IMG/VR virus record: IMGVR_UViG_3300012000_000001
Location: 111,553-175,552 of that record
Source: a virus
Length of the DNA: 64,000 nucleotides
Reading direction: 5' to 3' (one strand)
The notes under the pieces are model-generated. The model had not been told where the DNA came from. It searched no databases and worked only from the letters and a program-made list of their open reading frames with translations. Below, in pieces: positions 8,716 through 18,072 of this stretch. Position numbers and translations under genes: made by a program. Each line of letters starts with the position of its first letter. The first letter of the stretch is position 1.

Positions 8716-9369
8716 TTAATAAACTATAGATTGCAATAATTTTTCCATAATTTCAAATTTACTTTGATTAGTAGATACGCATGACACTTGAGGTATATGA
8801 ACTAACGACCCAATTAATGGATAATCAACCACAGCCATTATTGATCTATATATCAGTTTATGATAAGATAGCATGACCATATCAGAAGAATGTGCTTTAT
8901 CATCAATTTTGATATAAAATTCTTTTTGGTGCGCCATGTAAACAAAGTGATCTATTGCCTTTTGAAAATCTACATCTGTACCGGACACAACACAAGGCAC
9001 ATGGTTTTGGTATATCGTGAGGCCGTCTCTGTTAAACATATCCAGATCTGTCATACCTAGGTTTAATACATCGTAGTCAATCATTATTCCACCACCGACA
9101 ACAACCATAGCCACCCACCTCATAAAACAATGATAATCATACGGAATAGGATTGGCACTCGGTATACTCGCAAATATAGATTTATAAAAATCATATTTAG
9201 AATGTTGTCTAGCCATATCTTCTGATAAGACTTTAAAATCCCAACCGTGCCTATTCCAAGACCTTTGACACAATCCTATGAGTTGTTCTTGATCATAGTT
9301 TCTATTATTATTTATATCACTAATTAACTCATAATATGTATGGCATTTTTTATTCACGATAGTAGCCAA
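8716..9369 (-). CDS. Glycosyltransferase with DXD motif (GT32-like)
   Basis: A 217-residue nucleotide-sugar transferase. The segment RWVAMVVVGGGIMIDYDV (about 84-101) is the hallmark of the Gly-rich sugar-binding DXD group (GT32, Och1-like), in which the aspartates bind the metal-sugar-nucleotide. Upstream parts (SWNRHGWDFKVLSED) also fit. It ends the first sugar block and overlaps the next GT by 16 bases. Donor and acceptor are unknown. Confidence 0.72.
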   Translation of the reverse strand: MATIVNKKCHTYYELISDINNNRNYDQEQLIGLCQRSWNRHGWDFKVLSEDMARQHSKYDFYKSIFASIPSANPIPYDYHCFMRWVAMVVVGGGIMIDYDVLNLGMTDLDMFNRDGLTIYQNHVPCVVSGTDVDFQKAIDHFVYMAHQKEFYIKIDDKAHSSDMVMLSYHKLIYRSIMAVVDYPLIGSLVHIPQVSCVSTNQSKFEIMEKLLQSIVY

Positions 9370-10139
9370 TGATTGTTAATTTTCATATTAGATATTTTAT
9401 TTTTACCAGTAACGTAAGTATAATGTAGCATCCAATAATTTTTATTTTGTTTGTATAAATAATCTACAGATAAATTTGGAAATACAGATTTGGGCAAAGT
9501 CAATATTTTCAAATCGCTGGAAAGTAATTGTTTGTTAATGAACGATTGATTACCGCTATTTTCCGACATATCTTTGTGATTATAGGTAAATAAATCATCA
9601 ATAATTTTTTGATAATTTTTAGTATTCATGATCATGAAACCGGTGCAATAACTGTAACAATAATGTTTATACACTAATTTAGAGTCTATAATTTCTGTAC
9701 ACTCGTCGTGATTTAATAAGTAGTCCTCGCCATCTTGAAAAATAACATCATAATCGCTATTAGCTAAATACGTATTTAATAATGTTATAAAATTATTATT
9801 GATCCATATATCTGTATCTATATAAATAATGTTGTCATATATGTTATGAAACATTTTTAAGATTTTGGTTTTAATATTAAGCTTATAAAATACTAATGTT
9901 TTGTAGTCTGTGCTTTGCCACTCTAAAAATTTATCGGTAATCGAATCGTCACACTCGTCTACCAGCAAAATACAGCCATATTTAGTATATTTACCTAAAG
10001 CATTATAGCTAGTTTTGTCTAAGCACACTATAACTAAAGAATTAAGCAATATACTGTCTAATTCTATGCACCTCTGTAAAAAATTTTTTACAATATCTAG
10101 ATACCCATAGTTTGTAATTATAAAATATAAATTTTTCAT
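9354..10139 (-). CDS. Nucleotide-diphospho-sugar transferase (GT77-like)
   Basis: A 261-residue protein. The order of elements matches the Nucleotid_trans family: KLNIKTKILKMF, then IIYIDTDIW with the DXD aspartates (about 127-135), YDVIFQDGED, CTGFMIMNT and a C-terminal MLHYTYVTGKNKI. It overlaps its downstream neighbour and lies immediately after the fucosyltransferase-like gene. Substrate unknown. Confidence 0.72.
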   Translation of the reverse strand: MKNLYFIITNYGYLDIVKNFLQRCIELDSILLNSLVIVCLDKTSYNALGKYTKYGCILLVDECDDSITDKFLEWQSTDYKTLVFYKLNIKTKILKMFHNIYDNIIYIDTDIWINNNFITLLNTYLANSDYDVIFQDGEDYLLNHDECTEIIDSKLVYKHYCYSYCTGFMIMNTKNYQKIIDDLFTYNHKDMSENSGNQSFINKQLLSSDLKILTLPKSVFPNLSVDYLYKQNKNYWMLHYTYVTGKNKISNMKINNHWLLS

Positions 10140-10904
10140 TTATAAGATGCCTTTAATTTCTGAATCCGTCGGATTGTTTCGCAGCCAATTTATCATTATA
10201 GAAAAAGAACTTTCATTAGAACCAATAAAGACTTTGCACTTTTGCAAGATGTAAAAGTCTGCTACTGTGTGTAGATCTGTTGTGTATCTCGTAACATTCG
10301 ATCTGTTATAAGGACCATGAAATTTGGATTTGCCATTGTGTATTGTCTGATACACATGTAGTCTGTCTTGAAAAATTTTGAACCATTTGTTTTGAGTTTC
10401 TGCATTATCTGTAGCTAAAAAAATAGATTCTGTTTTTGATAATAATGTATCAATAATACTTTTTTCATCTATGGGCGGATGTCTATTTTTATCTTGTTCC
10501 AGTAGAGCTGTTTTGCATCCTGTTCTTAAATGTACTCCGATACACTGATTAATATTATTTTCTTTAATATATGACTCAAATAATTGTACTGGCATAGGTT
10601 TGTATTTTAATTTTTTATATGCCAATCTAATAATATCTTTAGCATTAAATTCTTTCACCATATTAGAAAAAGATTGTGTAATAATTGGATCATTATTAAT
10701 TGGCTTATCAGTAGGCTGTAAATGATATAAATATCTAAAAGGAAAGAAAAATTTATCAAATCGTACATTATTATGATTATTTATAATCCATTCTTGCTGT
10801 GCTGCTTGTGCTTCTCCAATACTAACTAAAAAATTAGCCGCTAGAGATAGTCTTAGTTGGTTAATAAAACCATCAGGACATTTAATTAAAATTGTTTTAT
10901 TCAT
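10140..10904 (-). CDS. Fucosyltransferase-like protein
   Basis: A 254-residue protein resembling GT-B O-fucosyl/alpha-1,6-fucosyl-type enzymes: IGVHLRTGC (about 136-144) corresponds to the HxRxGD-like GDP-fucose motif, followed by IFLATDN and a C-terminal CKVFIGSNESSFS. There is no signal or membrane segment. It abuts the GT77-like gene by one base. The fucose donor is inferred from the motif only. Confidence 0.62.
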   Translation of the reverse strand: MNKTILIKCPDGFINQLRLSLAANFLVSIGEAQAAQQEWIINNHNNVRFDKFFFPFRYLYHLQPTDKPINNDPIITQSFSNMVKEFNAKDIIRLAYKKLKYKPMPVQLFESYIKENNINQCIGVHLRTGCKTALLEQDKNRHPPIDEKSIIDTLLSKTESIFLATDNAETQNKWFKIFQDRLHVYQTIHNGKSKFHGPYNRSNVTRYTTDLHTVADFYILQKCKVFIGSNESSFSIMINWLRNNPTDSEIKGIL

Positions 10905-10987
10905 AATTAATAATATTTAAATTTTTAGTATAAAAAAGTTAATATTTTTTTAGAGTCGGTAAGAGTATTCGTCTATATTTTTTGGTA

Positions 10988-11176
10988 TCATATAATTTCG
11001 CCTAAGATAATATCTATATCATGCATAGAAATAATATTTGTTAATTCTAAGTTATTTTTATTGCTGAGGTCGGAATATAAATATGCTTTATTTATCTTGA
11101 TCTGACATTCTATCTATAATTCTGTAAATATATCTATCATATAGTTTCGATTATAATCATTGATATAACCATCCAT
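10988..11176 (-). pseudogene. Possible 62-residue ORF interrupted by an amber codon
   Basis: An ATG at 11176 overlaps the stop of the large GT (TAATG). It opens 20 codons, hits TAG, then continues in the same frame for 41 codons to TGA at 10988. A 20-residue product would be unusual, and the frame otherwise has coding-like composition. This may be a decayed gene. The 83 bases from 10905 to 10987 are AT-rich with nothing recognisable. Confidence 0.3.
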
Positions 11177-13206
11177 TAATGTCCTCTTAAAACCTCATTA
11201 TTATAACTATTGAATTGTTTGCTAGTTTTTGTTATATTATTTTTTTGTATACTATTTTGATAAAATCCCATAGTCTGACCATATAGTAGATAGTGATGAT
11301 ACGCTCTTTGTGCTGGACTATATTCGCTATATCCTTCTGGAGACATATAGTAATTTTGAACTATTGGGTATTCTGATAAATAAAAGTAGCTATCGAAATC
11401 TTCTGGGGGATTTAAACAGTTTTCTATCTTAATAATAGATAATTCTGTTATTTTTTTATGAATAATTGCCGGGTTATATTTTTTTATAATATCAGATACT
11501 TTTACATTGGTGTCATGTGAATCTTTAGTGCTATAATTATAAATTAAATTATTAATGCTATAATTTCGTTTAATAAATTGCCATAACAGCCTATGAGAAT
11601 CGTCAAAATTAAAATAATCTTCAATAATTTGATAAATAACATAATCATAAGGCATATGATCCATGACATTTAGAATATAGCTTGGTAGAAGATTAAAACA
11701 AAAATCCATGAACCGTATAAATGTAGAACAGCCGGTGGCATATAAACAAATCCCGCCATTAAGATGCTGATTTACAATATTGCTGTATGTGGCTTCATTA
11801 TATCCGTCATATATTGAACCAGATATCCAAAAAGACCCAGAGAATCTAGTATAATTATATATTCTTTCCAACCATTCATCTGTTAAATAGCAATCACACT
11901 CTAAAAATAAAGTAGTATTATATACTGTTAAAAATTTAAATGTTTGAAAAAAACTATAATTGGGTCCAGATTTATATCCATAGGTTAGGTCGCTATTCGT
12001 CTTTGTTGTATTATAAAAATTATATTTATCTGGAATATTAATATCTATGATTTCTACTTTTTTAAATAAACTAGATAATAAATTTATATCAATTAAACTA
12101 TAGTTGTCTGTTGTACAAAAAATCTTAAAATCCAATAGTTTTGCGAAGTGGGCGTTGATGGGGTTTTGAGCTATTGATTTTTGAATATTCTTTAAAAAAT
12201 AAGAGTATTGATTGTCTTGTAATTCAGACCCGGTTATAAGTAATGCTACGCATTCTAGTTTATTATCATAAGCTGATAAAAAATTATTATTTATATATGG
12301 ATCAATACTGAAAATAGGATTGTGACTAGGTTTGTCGTTCAACGAATAGCTGGTGCGTTGTTTGTTTGCTCTATAATCTATATGAATAGCATTAATTTCT
12401 GGATATAAATTTACGCAATTAATTTTTTGCTCTATTAACGCTTGTTTAAGTAGTCGGTCACAGTTACCATAACCTAGTTTAAAATTTAAAATTGAAATAT
12501 CAGATAGTCTGGGCGAATGTCTATAAATCCAGCAATCGTGAGAATAGAGTGGATTTGTTGGTGGAGCACTTTCGTCATAGTAATCTTTGCTTGGTATGAT
12601 TTTTTTAGTTTCATGGTGCAAATCTTTGCGGGTTACCATATAGAAAGTGTGCTGATCAAATGTTTGATTATTTAATTTATCTATTGTCTCATCTAAATAA
12701 ATATCAGAATTGATTAGTATTTTGATAGCATTAGCGTAATGTTCATTTGCATATTTTATCCAATCATAATAAGATAATCGATCTTTTATAAAAGAAATAG
12801 AAATTTTTGTAGAATTAAGTTCTTGTTGCAAATCTGAGATGGGGCCGATATTTTTAGTGTCTGAGAATATATGAATATGATCAATATAAGAATTATTAAT
12901 ATTTTTTTTTAAACATACAAGTCTATTTTCTTTAGTATTATCATCGCAATACCATTGAACAAACAATATCTTAAAATTATCATTGGTGTTCTGATATTTT
13001 TGTTGTTGGGCCACTATTTTTGAGGGAATAAAAAAAGCATTGCTCTGCTTATATACTCTATTTTCATATTGACCATAATGTAAATAATGTGTCCTACAGT
13101 GTGCTTCAGTTTTTAATCCGGCTTTCTGTAGATCAGGATGATTTTTTAAGTAGTATTCCCAATCAAAATCGTTTGGGATATTTTTATTATCGTATCGATT
13201 AGCCAT
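11176..13206 (-). CDS. Large glycosyltransferase-like protein with terminal repeat domains
   Basis: A 676-residue protein. I start it at 13206 (MANRYDN), 8 bases inside the epimerase; an upstream ATG at 13248 would lie deeper in that gene. An N-terminal module FDWEYYLKNHPDLQKAG with HYLHYGQYENR (about 14-50) recurs near the C-terminus (DSYFYLSEYP ... HYLLYGQ). Such modules flank sugar-transfer domains in surface-polysaccharide loci. The middle carries a GT-A-like LFLECDCYLTDEW (about residue 440). Substrate unknown. Confidence 0.65.
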   Translation of the reverse strand: MANRYDNKNIPNDFDWEYYLKNHPDLQKAGLKTEAHCRTHYLHYGQYENRVYKQSNAFFIPSKIVAQQQKYQNTNDNFKILFVQWYCDDNTKENRLVCLKKNINNSYIDHIHIFSDTKNIGPISDLQQELNSTKISISFIKDRLSYYDWIKYANEHYANAIKILINSDIYLDETIDKLNNQTFDQHTFYMVTRKDLHHETKKIIPSKDYYDESAPPTNPLYSHDCWIYRHSPRLSDISILNFKLGYGNCDRLLKQALIEQKINCVNLYPEINAIHIDYRANKQRTSYSLNDKPSHNPIFSIDPYINNNFLSAYDNKLECVALLITGSELQDNQYSYFLKNIQKSIAQNPINAHFAKLLDFKIFCTTDNYSLIDINLLSSLFKKVEIIDINIPDKYNFYNTTKTNSDLTYGYKSGPNYSFFQTFKFLTVYNTTLFLECDCYLTDEWLERIYNYTRFSGSFWISGSIYDGYNEATYSNIVNQHLNGGICLYATGCSTFIRFMDFCFNLLPSYILNVMDHMPYDYVIYQIIEDYFNFDDSHRLLWQFIKRNYSINNLIYNYSTKDSHDTNVKVSDIIKKYNPAIIHKKITELSIIKIENCLNPPEDFDSYFYLSEYPIVQNYYMSPEGYSEYSPAQRAYHHYLLYGQTMGFYQNSIQKNNITKTSKQFNSYNNEVLRGH

Positions 13207-14200
13207 GACTAAGTGTCCAATCAATAGTTTTTTTAAGAGACATATCAAAACAGAGTGGAGGTTCCCAGCCCATTTCTTTAAGTTTTTTACCGTTTAGTGC
13301 GTATCTTCTATCATGCCCTGGTCTAGTTTTATGAAAATCTATATATTCTATCTTATATGGTTTATTTAGAATAGATGCTATAGCTTCTACCATTTCATCG
13401 TTTTTTAGTTTTGTATCTCCAACTATATTATAATGCTCACCAGCAATACCATGTGTGAATAAAAAAACAGTAGCGTTAGCTGCATTTCTAGCATGTAACC
13501 AATGTCTTTCTCCAACATATTCAACTTTACCAAAATCATCTAATTTAGCATGTATCGGAATGGTTTTATCTTGTAAAATATAATCTATGCTTTTAGATAC
13601 AAGTTTTTCTTTATGCTGTCTTTCTCCGAATAAGTTCATAGTATAGGTGGTAATAATAGGCAATTTATATGTAATATGATAACTGATTCCAACAGCTCCT
13701 TGACCAGCCTTACTAGCGCTATATGGATTAGACGGTCTCCATCTGTCTGTTTCTACAAAGTCATAATCCGGTGGGGCTGGACCAAATACTTCATCAGTTA
13801 AATAATTGATAAAAATAGCTTCTGGAGAATATTGTCGATACCACTCTAAGAGATTGACTGTTCCCATTACATTGTCTTCAAAGAATTGCTTAGGATACAT
13901 AATGCTTCTGTCCACATGACTATTAGCCGCTATATGTGCTATATAGTTTACTTGTCCTATTTCTTCTATTAAGTGTGGAGGTAATGCAAATTTTAAATCA
14001 TGATAAACTAATTTAATTCTATTAGCATGCTTCTGAACATGTAGACTATCCATTAGTCTTCTTAGATCCCCTACATAGGTCATGCGACATAAACCTATAA
14101 TATTCCAATTAGTATTGACCAAAATTTCTTCTACCAAATGAGAACCCAAAAATCCAGCAGCACCAGTAATAAGAATTGTTGGTTTAGAAAATTTTGACAT
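13199..14200 (-). CDS. NAD-dependent sugar-nucleotide epimerase/dehydratase
   Basis: A 333-residue extended short-chain dehydrogenase like dTDP-glucose 4,6-dehydratase (RmlB). The Rossmann motif TGAAGFLG is near residues 13-20, HIAANSHVDRS follows, the TDEVFG block is near 132, and the catalytic YSASK is near 157. It would make or modify a nucleotide sugar for the flanking transferases. It is the only sugar-nucleotide biosynthesis gene in the window, so other donors must come from the host. Confidence 0.85.
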   Translation of the reverse strand: MSKFSKPTILITGAAGFLGSHLVEEILVNTNWNIIGLCRMTYVGDLRRLMDSLHVQKHANRIKLVYHDLKFALPPHLIEEIGQVNYIAHIAANSHVDRSIMYPKQFFEDNVMGTVNLLEWYRQYSPEAIFINYLTDEVFGPAPPDYDFVETDRWRPSNPYSASKAGQGAVGISYHITYKLPIITTYTMNLFGERQHKEKLVSKSIDYILQDKTIPIHAKLDDFGKVEYVGERHWLHARNAANATVFLFTHGIAGEHYNIVGDTKLKNDEMVEAIASILNKPYKIEYIDFHKTRPGHDRRYALNGKKLKEMGWEPPLCFDMSLKKTIDWTLSHG

Positions 14201-14206
14201 TGGGTA

Positions 14207-15133
14207 TTAATGCCCTATATAGCTTCTATTATTTAATTTTTTATAATTTCTAATGGTAGACTCAGATAGATGATGCCACTCTATAGTAAATGAGTTGGCG
14301 TCTCGCTGCAATAGCCGACCGTGTACAGAAAGATCTTCTTCCAAAAAAACAAAGTTATCGTATGCCATAGATAAATGTAATTTTTTAGTAGTAGATTTAG
14401 TATTTATGATTCTGATATTTGGGTATTTGGTAGACGCAATTTTATATCCATTATATTGAGAAATATATCCAAATATTCTTTCTATACTATGGCAATATTT
14501 TCCTTCTTTATAATCGATCACGTATCCTTTTTCTGTCTCTAGTCTAGGCTTTAGATAAGATAAAGACTGAGTATTAATAAACTTATGATATAAGTCACTT
14601 CTGGCCATAAACATTGTGCCAGCAGCGAACTTTCGTTTGTTAATCGGGGGTTTGGGCCATTCATAGTATTGTAATATTTCGTTAATTTTGGAGAAATTTA
14701 AAAACTCTTTATTATTTAATAGTAAATTAGCATGACTTATTAAGCCTATTTTGTTATATTTAGTCATGTATGTATAGTTATAATCAAAATTTTTACCACC
14801 GTTTCCTAGCAAGGAATGTAATAAAACGTGTCTCCATTCTATTTTAGACATTAATTTACTTTTTTTACTATGTATTTTTATAAAAAAAGATTGCTTGTTC
14901 ATATTATTAGCAAAATCAGAAAGAAAAGGTAATATATCTCCACCAACATTTTTATGATAATTAATTTGAAAGCTAGGAAAGTTATTTTTTACATCTGTCT
15001 CTATATTAGAAGCTAGAGACGTTTCTTCACATAATCCAAGATGTAAAACTATCCTGTTTTTAATAGGAGACAGTAAGTCATAAAACTCGGGCCACAAATC
15101 AATATGATATAGCCATAAATAGACATCAACCAT
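14207..15133 (-). CDS. Rhamnan-synthesis-like protein (RgpF family)
   Basis: A 308-residue protein that resembles RgpF-type polysaccharide proteins: an opening VDVYLWLYHIDLWPEFYDLL, NVGGDILPFL (about 61-70), FIKIHSKKS with a following WRHVLLHSLLG, AAGTMFMARSDL (about 170) and HSIERIFGYI. The family acts in rhamnose-containing polysaccharide assembly. It sits between the epimerase and the membrane-protein cluster. Confidence 0.72.
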   Translation of the reverse strand: MVDVYLWLYHIDLWPEFYDLLSPIKNRIVLHLGLCEETSLASNIETDVKNNFPSFQINYHKNVGGDILPFLSDFANNMNKQSFFIKIHSKKSKLMSKIEWRHVLLHSLLGNGGKNFDYNYTYMTKYNKIGLISHANLLLNNKEFLNFSKINEILQYYEWPKPPINKRKFAAGTMFMARSDLYHKFINTQSLSYLKPRLETEKGYVIDYKEGKYCHSIERIFGYISQYNGYKIASTKYPNIRIINTKSTTKKLHLSMAYDNFVFLEEDLSVHGRLLQRDANSFTIEWHHLSESTIRNYKKLNNRSYIGH

Positions 15134-15136
15134 AAA

Positions 15137-15394
15137 CTATTTAGGAGTAGGTGATGTTAGCTTATTGTATACCACTAAAGCGATTACTGAACCCACTACG
15201 CCCATAAATAATCCTGCTGGACTCACAGCTTCATACTTACCAAGCAGATATAATAGGGCTCCGCCAACATACGACCCTGCTATGCCCAAAGCAACAGTTT
15301 GTAAAAATCCAAATCTCTCTTCTCCCGGAACTATGCTTTTTGCAATACTGCCAACGAAAATTCCATAAACAGCCCATATTAATATGCTAAACAT
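15137..15394 (-). CDS. GlsB/YeaQ/YmgE-family membrane protein
   Basis: An 85-residue protein with three hydrophobic segments and the Gly-rich pattern GIFVGSIAKSIVPGEE, then LQTVALGIAGSYVGG, of the transglycosylase-associated (Transgly_assoc) family. In bacteria these are small stress-related inner-membrane proteins of unclear function. In this phage it heads a group of small envelope-directed genes. Confidence 0.75.
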   Translation of the reverse strand: MFSILIWAVYGIFVGSIAKSIVPGEERFGFLQTVALGIAGSYVGGALLYLLGKYEAVSPAGLFMGVVGSVIALVVYNKLTSPTPK

Positions 15395-15791
15395 TTGCAG
15401 CCTCCGCTAGTGTAATAATCTCCTCCTCCGTAAGAACCTCTCCTGTGTCTAACAAAGCAGTCAATATAGATAGACCATATTTGGCATAGTCTTCCCTACT
15501 CATTTCTTGCCTTAGAATTTTTTTGATACGCATTTTAGTAAACCAGCCCCTATTAGAACTAAAATACTTGATTTGTTCACCATATAGATTATATTTATCT
15601 TGTTGTGTTGACATCCCCACCAGTTTACTCTTATTGCATTCTTGTAAAATTCTAATACAAGTTAATATGACGCTTATAATCATTAAAATGGTAATAATAG
15701 CAAAACCATGATTACCATCAGTTGGCACTTGGGATTTATTTAATATTTTAACAGCTATGTCTTTAAGTTTTTCGCTTTGATGATTATTCAT
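15387..15791 (-). CDS. Single-pass membrane protein, unknown
   Basis: A 134-residue protein with a membrane segment at about 29-49 (AIITILMIISVILTCIRIL). It is followed by a basic stretch and an acidic C-terminus. It overlaps the GlsB-like gene by 8 bases. No family recognised. Confidence 0.55.
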   Translation of the reverse strand: MNNHQSEKLKDIAVKILNKSQVPTDGNHGFAIITILMIISVILTCIRILQECNKSKLVGMSTQQDKYNLYGEQIKYFSSNRGWFTKMRIKKILRQEMSREDYAKYGLSILTALLDTGEVLTEEEIITLAEAANV

Positions 15792-15811
15792 AAATTATAA
15801 ACTCTTTAATG

Positions 15812-16045
15812 TTAGGGTTCGCAATAATTGCAATCTATTTTTTTGATACCATCGCCGCTCATATACCAACCCTTGCCTTTACACACAGGACAATCTTTTC
15901 TTTTGTGTTTTATTGTTTCGGCCTGTACATGCTTGGCTTTAATAATGCCCCCAGCTATGACCACTGGAGCAAGCGTTGATCCATAATAATTTTGTTGAAA
16001 AAACAAAAAACCAACACACAATAATCCGATAGAAACTTTATTCAT
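15812..16045 (-). CDS. Small exported protein with DnaJ-type zinc motif
   Basis: A 77-residue protein. I choose ATG at 16045 because GGAG lies 6 bases upstream; this ATG overlaps the previous stop (ATGA). An N-terminal hydrophobic signal is followed by a short linker and CPVCKGKGWYMSGDG ... CNYC, the CxxCxGxG pattern of a DnaJ zinc centre. Two cysteine pairs suggest one zinc. It is probably membrane-anchored or periplasmic. Confidence 0.6.
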   Translation of the reverse strand: MNKVSIGLLCVGFLFFQQNYYGSTLAPVVIAGGIIKAKHVQAETIKHKRKDCPVCKGKGWYMSGDGIKKIDCNYCEP

Positions 16046-16257
16046 TTTTTTCTCCACGGTAATGGTATAACATTATCTATTGTATCTATCACCTTTTTAA
16101 GTGGTCTTGGTCTGCGTGGAGATGGAACATCGTCAGGAGGAGGAATATCTGGTTTGGTTTTGGGAGCAAGTTTTACTAAAATATTAGCTAATTTTTCTAT
16201 AATAGTAATTATTAAATTGATCAAAGCCCTGAGTTGTAATCTTTCTCTTAGATTCAT
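16042..16257 (-). CDS. Small proline-rich basic protein
   Basis: A 71-residue protein with a hydrophobic helix at about 12-29 (LINLIITIIEKLANILVKL) followed by a Pro/Arg/Lys-rich tail. It starts with an ATGA overlap on the papain-like gene. It could be a small membrane-active protein beside a lysis gene; this is a guess. Confidence 0.5.
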   Translation of the reverse strand: MNLRERLQLRALINLIITIIEKLANILVKLAPKTKPDIPPPDDVPSPRRPRPLKKVIDTIDNVIPLPWRKK

Positions 16258-17180
16258 AGATAATCCTCAAAACCGTAAGAAGGAAGCTTTTGTAATGGAA
16301 ATCCATCAAATCCACTAAAAGCATAAGACCCGTTTTGAGCAAGCATCCCTGCCGCCACATCGGTGTGTATTAAAAATGACCCGTCGGGTATCGGACCCCA
16401 TTCTGGATGTCCACCATCATTCCATTTACCCCAACTATTTTGCACTAAAAATGCTGGTTCTCCATTAGTATCATCGCAGGCTATCCAGGCCATACAATGA
16501 GCCCAATTACCAGATGCTCTAGCAAACCCCTTCTTGTCTCTTGTACTACTAAATCCATAATTAGAGCATACTGCTAAACCATAGCCATTATGAAGAGCGT
16601 CTCGCGCTTCTTCTACTGTTCTAATTAATGATGCTGTTTTAATTTGATGATCATTTGCTAAATCTAATACTTTATCTGGTAGACCTCTGCCGCCCCAACC
16701 GGCTCCTAAATTACCGTTGTATTTACTAAAGTCTACAATACCGGCATAATTTTTTCTTACTACTACTCCACCAACTTTACTAACAAACTCAGCCGCTCTA
16801 GCACAACTCATACCCTGACCAGAAAAGCCTCTATATCCATATATAGCTTCTGTAGCACCTCTAGCTATCCAATCCTCTCTTTCATTATGAACATCTATTT
16901 CTACTGCTCTGGAAACATCACAAGCGTTCCGTGTTCCATGAGATACACAATCTCCTGTAGTTTGTCGTTCATTATAAGGATTTTTATCAAATTTAAGAAC
17001 ACTTTTGTATGGTGTTGATAATTTTCCCTTACCAGTGCCGCGTATCTTCCCACTTGCTGCTCCAAATAATGGATACTTGGACTTCTCCATTAGGTTATTG
17101 AATACATGCTCTTCCCAAATGCATCCACTAAATCCTTGACGATAATTATCGTATAATTCTTTCGGAGTATATCTTGGCAT
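16254..17180 (-). CDS. Papain-like (C1 family) cysteine protease
   Basis: A 308-residue C1-type peptidase. The catalytic Cys78 is in TTGDCVSHG, His228 in NWAHCMAW and Asn248 in VQNSWGKW; the spacing is normal for the family. There is no obvious signal peptide. C1-like proteases are unusual in phages. Candidates for the substrate include virion proteins during maturation or host surface proteins; the sequence does not decide. It is translationally coupled to small membrane-protein genes on both sides. Confidence 0.82.
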   Translation of the reverse strand: MPRYTPKELYDNYRQGFSGCIWEEHVFNNLMEKSKYPLFGAASGKIRGTGKGKLSTPYKSVLKFDKNPYNERQTTGDCVSHGTRNACDVSRAVEIDVHNEREDWIARGATEAIYGYRGFSGQGMSCARAAEFVSKVGGVVVRKNYAGIVDFSKYNGNLGAGWGGRGLPDKVLDLANDHQIKTASLIRTVEEARDALHNGYGLAVCSNYGFSSTRDKKGFARASGNWAHCMAWIACDDTNGEPAFLVQNSWGKWNDGGHPEWGPIPDGSFLIHTDVAAGMLAQNGSYAFSGFDGFPLQKLPSYGFEDYL

Positions 17181-17671
17181 TATTTACTACCCTCATTACA
17201 AGCCCAAGCTAGTGCATTAAGTGCATCGGCTGTTTTTACCCTTAATTCTTTAGATAGTACAATATTATCGTCCCCAATTGCAGCAACTATAACCTCTTTG
17301 GCTTCTTTGGCAAGATTAGGATATTTATCTTTTATATCCAGTCTTAACATAACTCCAGTGAGACTATTGGCTTGACGAATTTCTTCTGTGTTTTTAATAA
17401 CCTCATCTTCACCATCCAAAGAGACTAACTTAGCCAAGTCCATATATAAGTCTCTTAATCTTCTAGCATCAGACTTAGCATCTGATCCTGCATGTTTAAA
17501 TATGGCCACCACATCATTTGCTTCTGCTTTCAGCTTATCATCAGATGGTTCGGCTAGCTCTAAGACATCTATGGCTATTGGTTTGTTGTTTATAAAACCC
17601 GGTATACTTGGTTTTAATAAACCAATACCAATCAACACTATTGCTATATTTAGTATTAAATTTTTGTTCAT
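17180..17671 (-). CDS. Exported or membrane-anchored helical protein, unknown
   Basis: A 163-residue protein. Residues 4-19 (NLILNIAIVLIGIGLL) form a signal anchor; the rest is predicted all-helical and acidic. It overlaps the papain-like protease by one base, which suggests a working partnership. No family recognised. Confidence 0.55.
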   Translation of the reverse strand: MNKNLILNIAIVLIGIGLLKPSIPGFINNKPIAIDVLELAEPSDDKLKAEANDVVAIFKHAGSDAKSDARRLRDLYMDLAKLVSLDGEDEVIKNTEEIRQANSLTGVMLRLDIKDKYPNLAKEAKEVIVAAIGDDNIVLSKELRVKTADALNALAWACNEGSK

Positions 17672-18060
17672 ACTACATCCTTTTTCTGATCATTGCATAC
17701 ATTGGGGCTGAGAAAAGGAAACATTTGATCTGCTACCTTAACAGCTTCAACACAACCACTTTGTACCGCTAAGTCTCTGGTTTGTTTCCAAGATACAACC
17801 AATTTGAAGAATACGTCCTCTGGCGTATCGGCAACTTTCTTAGAAGGACCAACAGAAGGTAATGTTACAACTGGTGTTGGTACTGCTCCCGAAGCTGATT
17901 TATTACTAACCTTGTCAATTAATCCCGCAATTAATGCCTGAACTGGGCTTAGTTTATCTTTAAACATAACCCATAGTACCAAACCAATACCAGCATAAAG
18001 AGCAAGATCCATTGTGCTTAATTTACTACTAAACTCTTGAAAACTTTCAGTAAAATTCAT
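17668..18060 (-). CDS. Membrane protein, unknown
   Basis: A 130-residue protein with one membrane segment (about 18-33, LALYAGIGLVLWVMF), a Pro/Ser/Val-rich linker and a C-terminal helical domain with two cysteines. It overlaps the next gene by 4 bases. Confidence 0.5.
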   Translation of the reverse strand: MNFTESFQEFSSKLSTMDLALYAGIGLVLWVMFKDKLSPVQALIAGLIDKVSNKSASGAVPTPVVTLPSVGPSKKVADTPEDVFFKLVVSWKQTRDLAVQSGCVEAVKVADQMFPFLSPNVCNDQKKDVV

Positions 18061-18072
18061 TTGTATATCCTC

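Noticed and set aside
11114-11116. Stop-codon recoding (TAG as an amino acid)
   Set aside because: Other genes in the window end with TAG at expected places; one interrupted ORF is no basis for an altered code.
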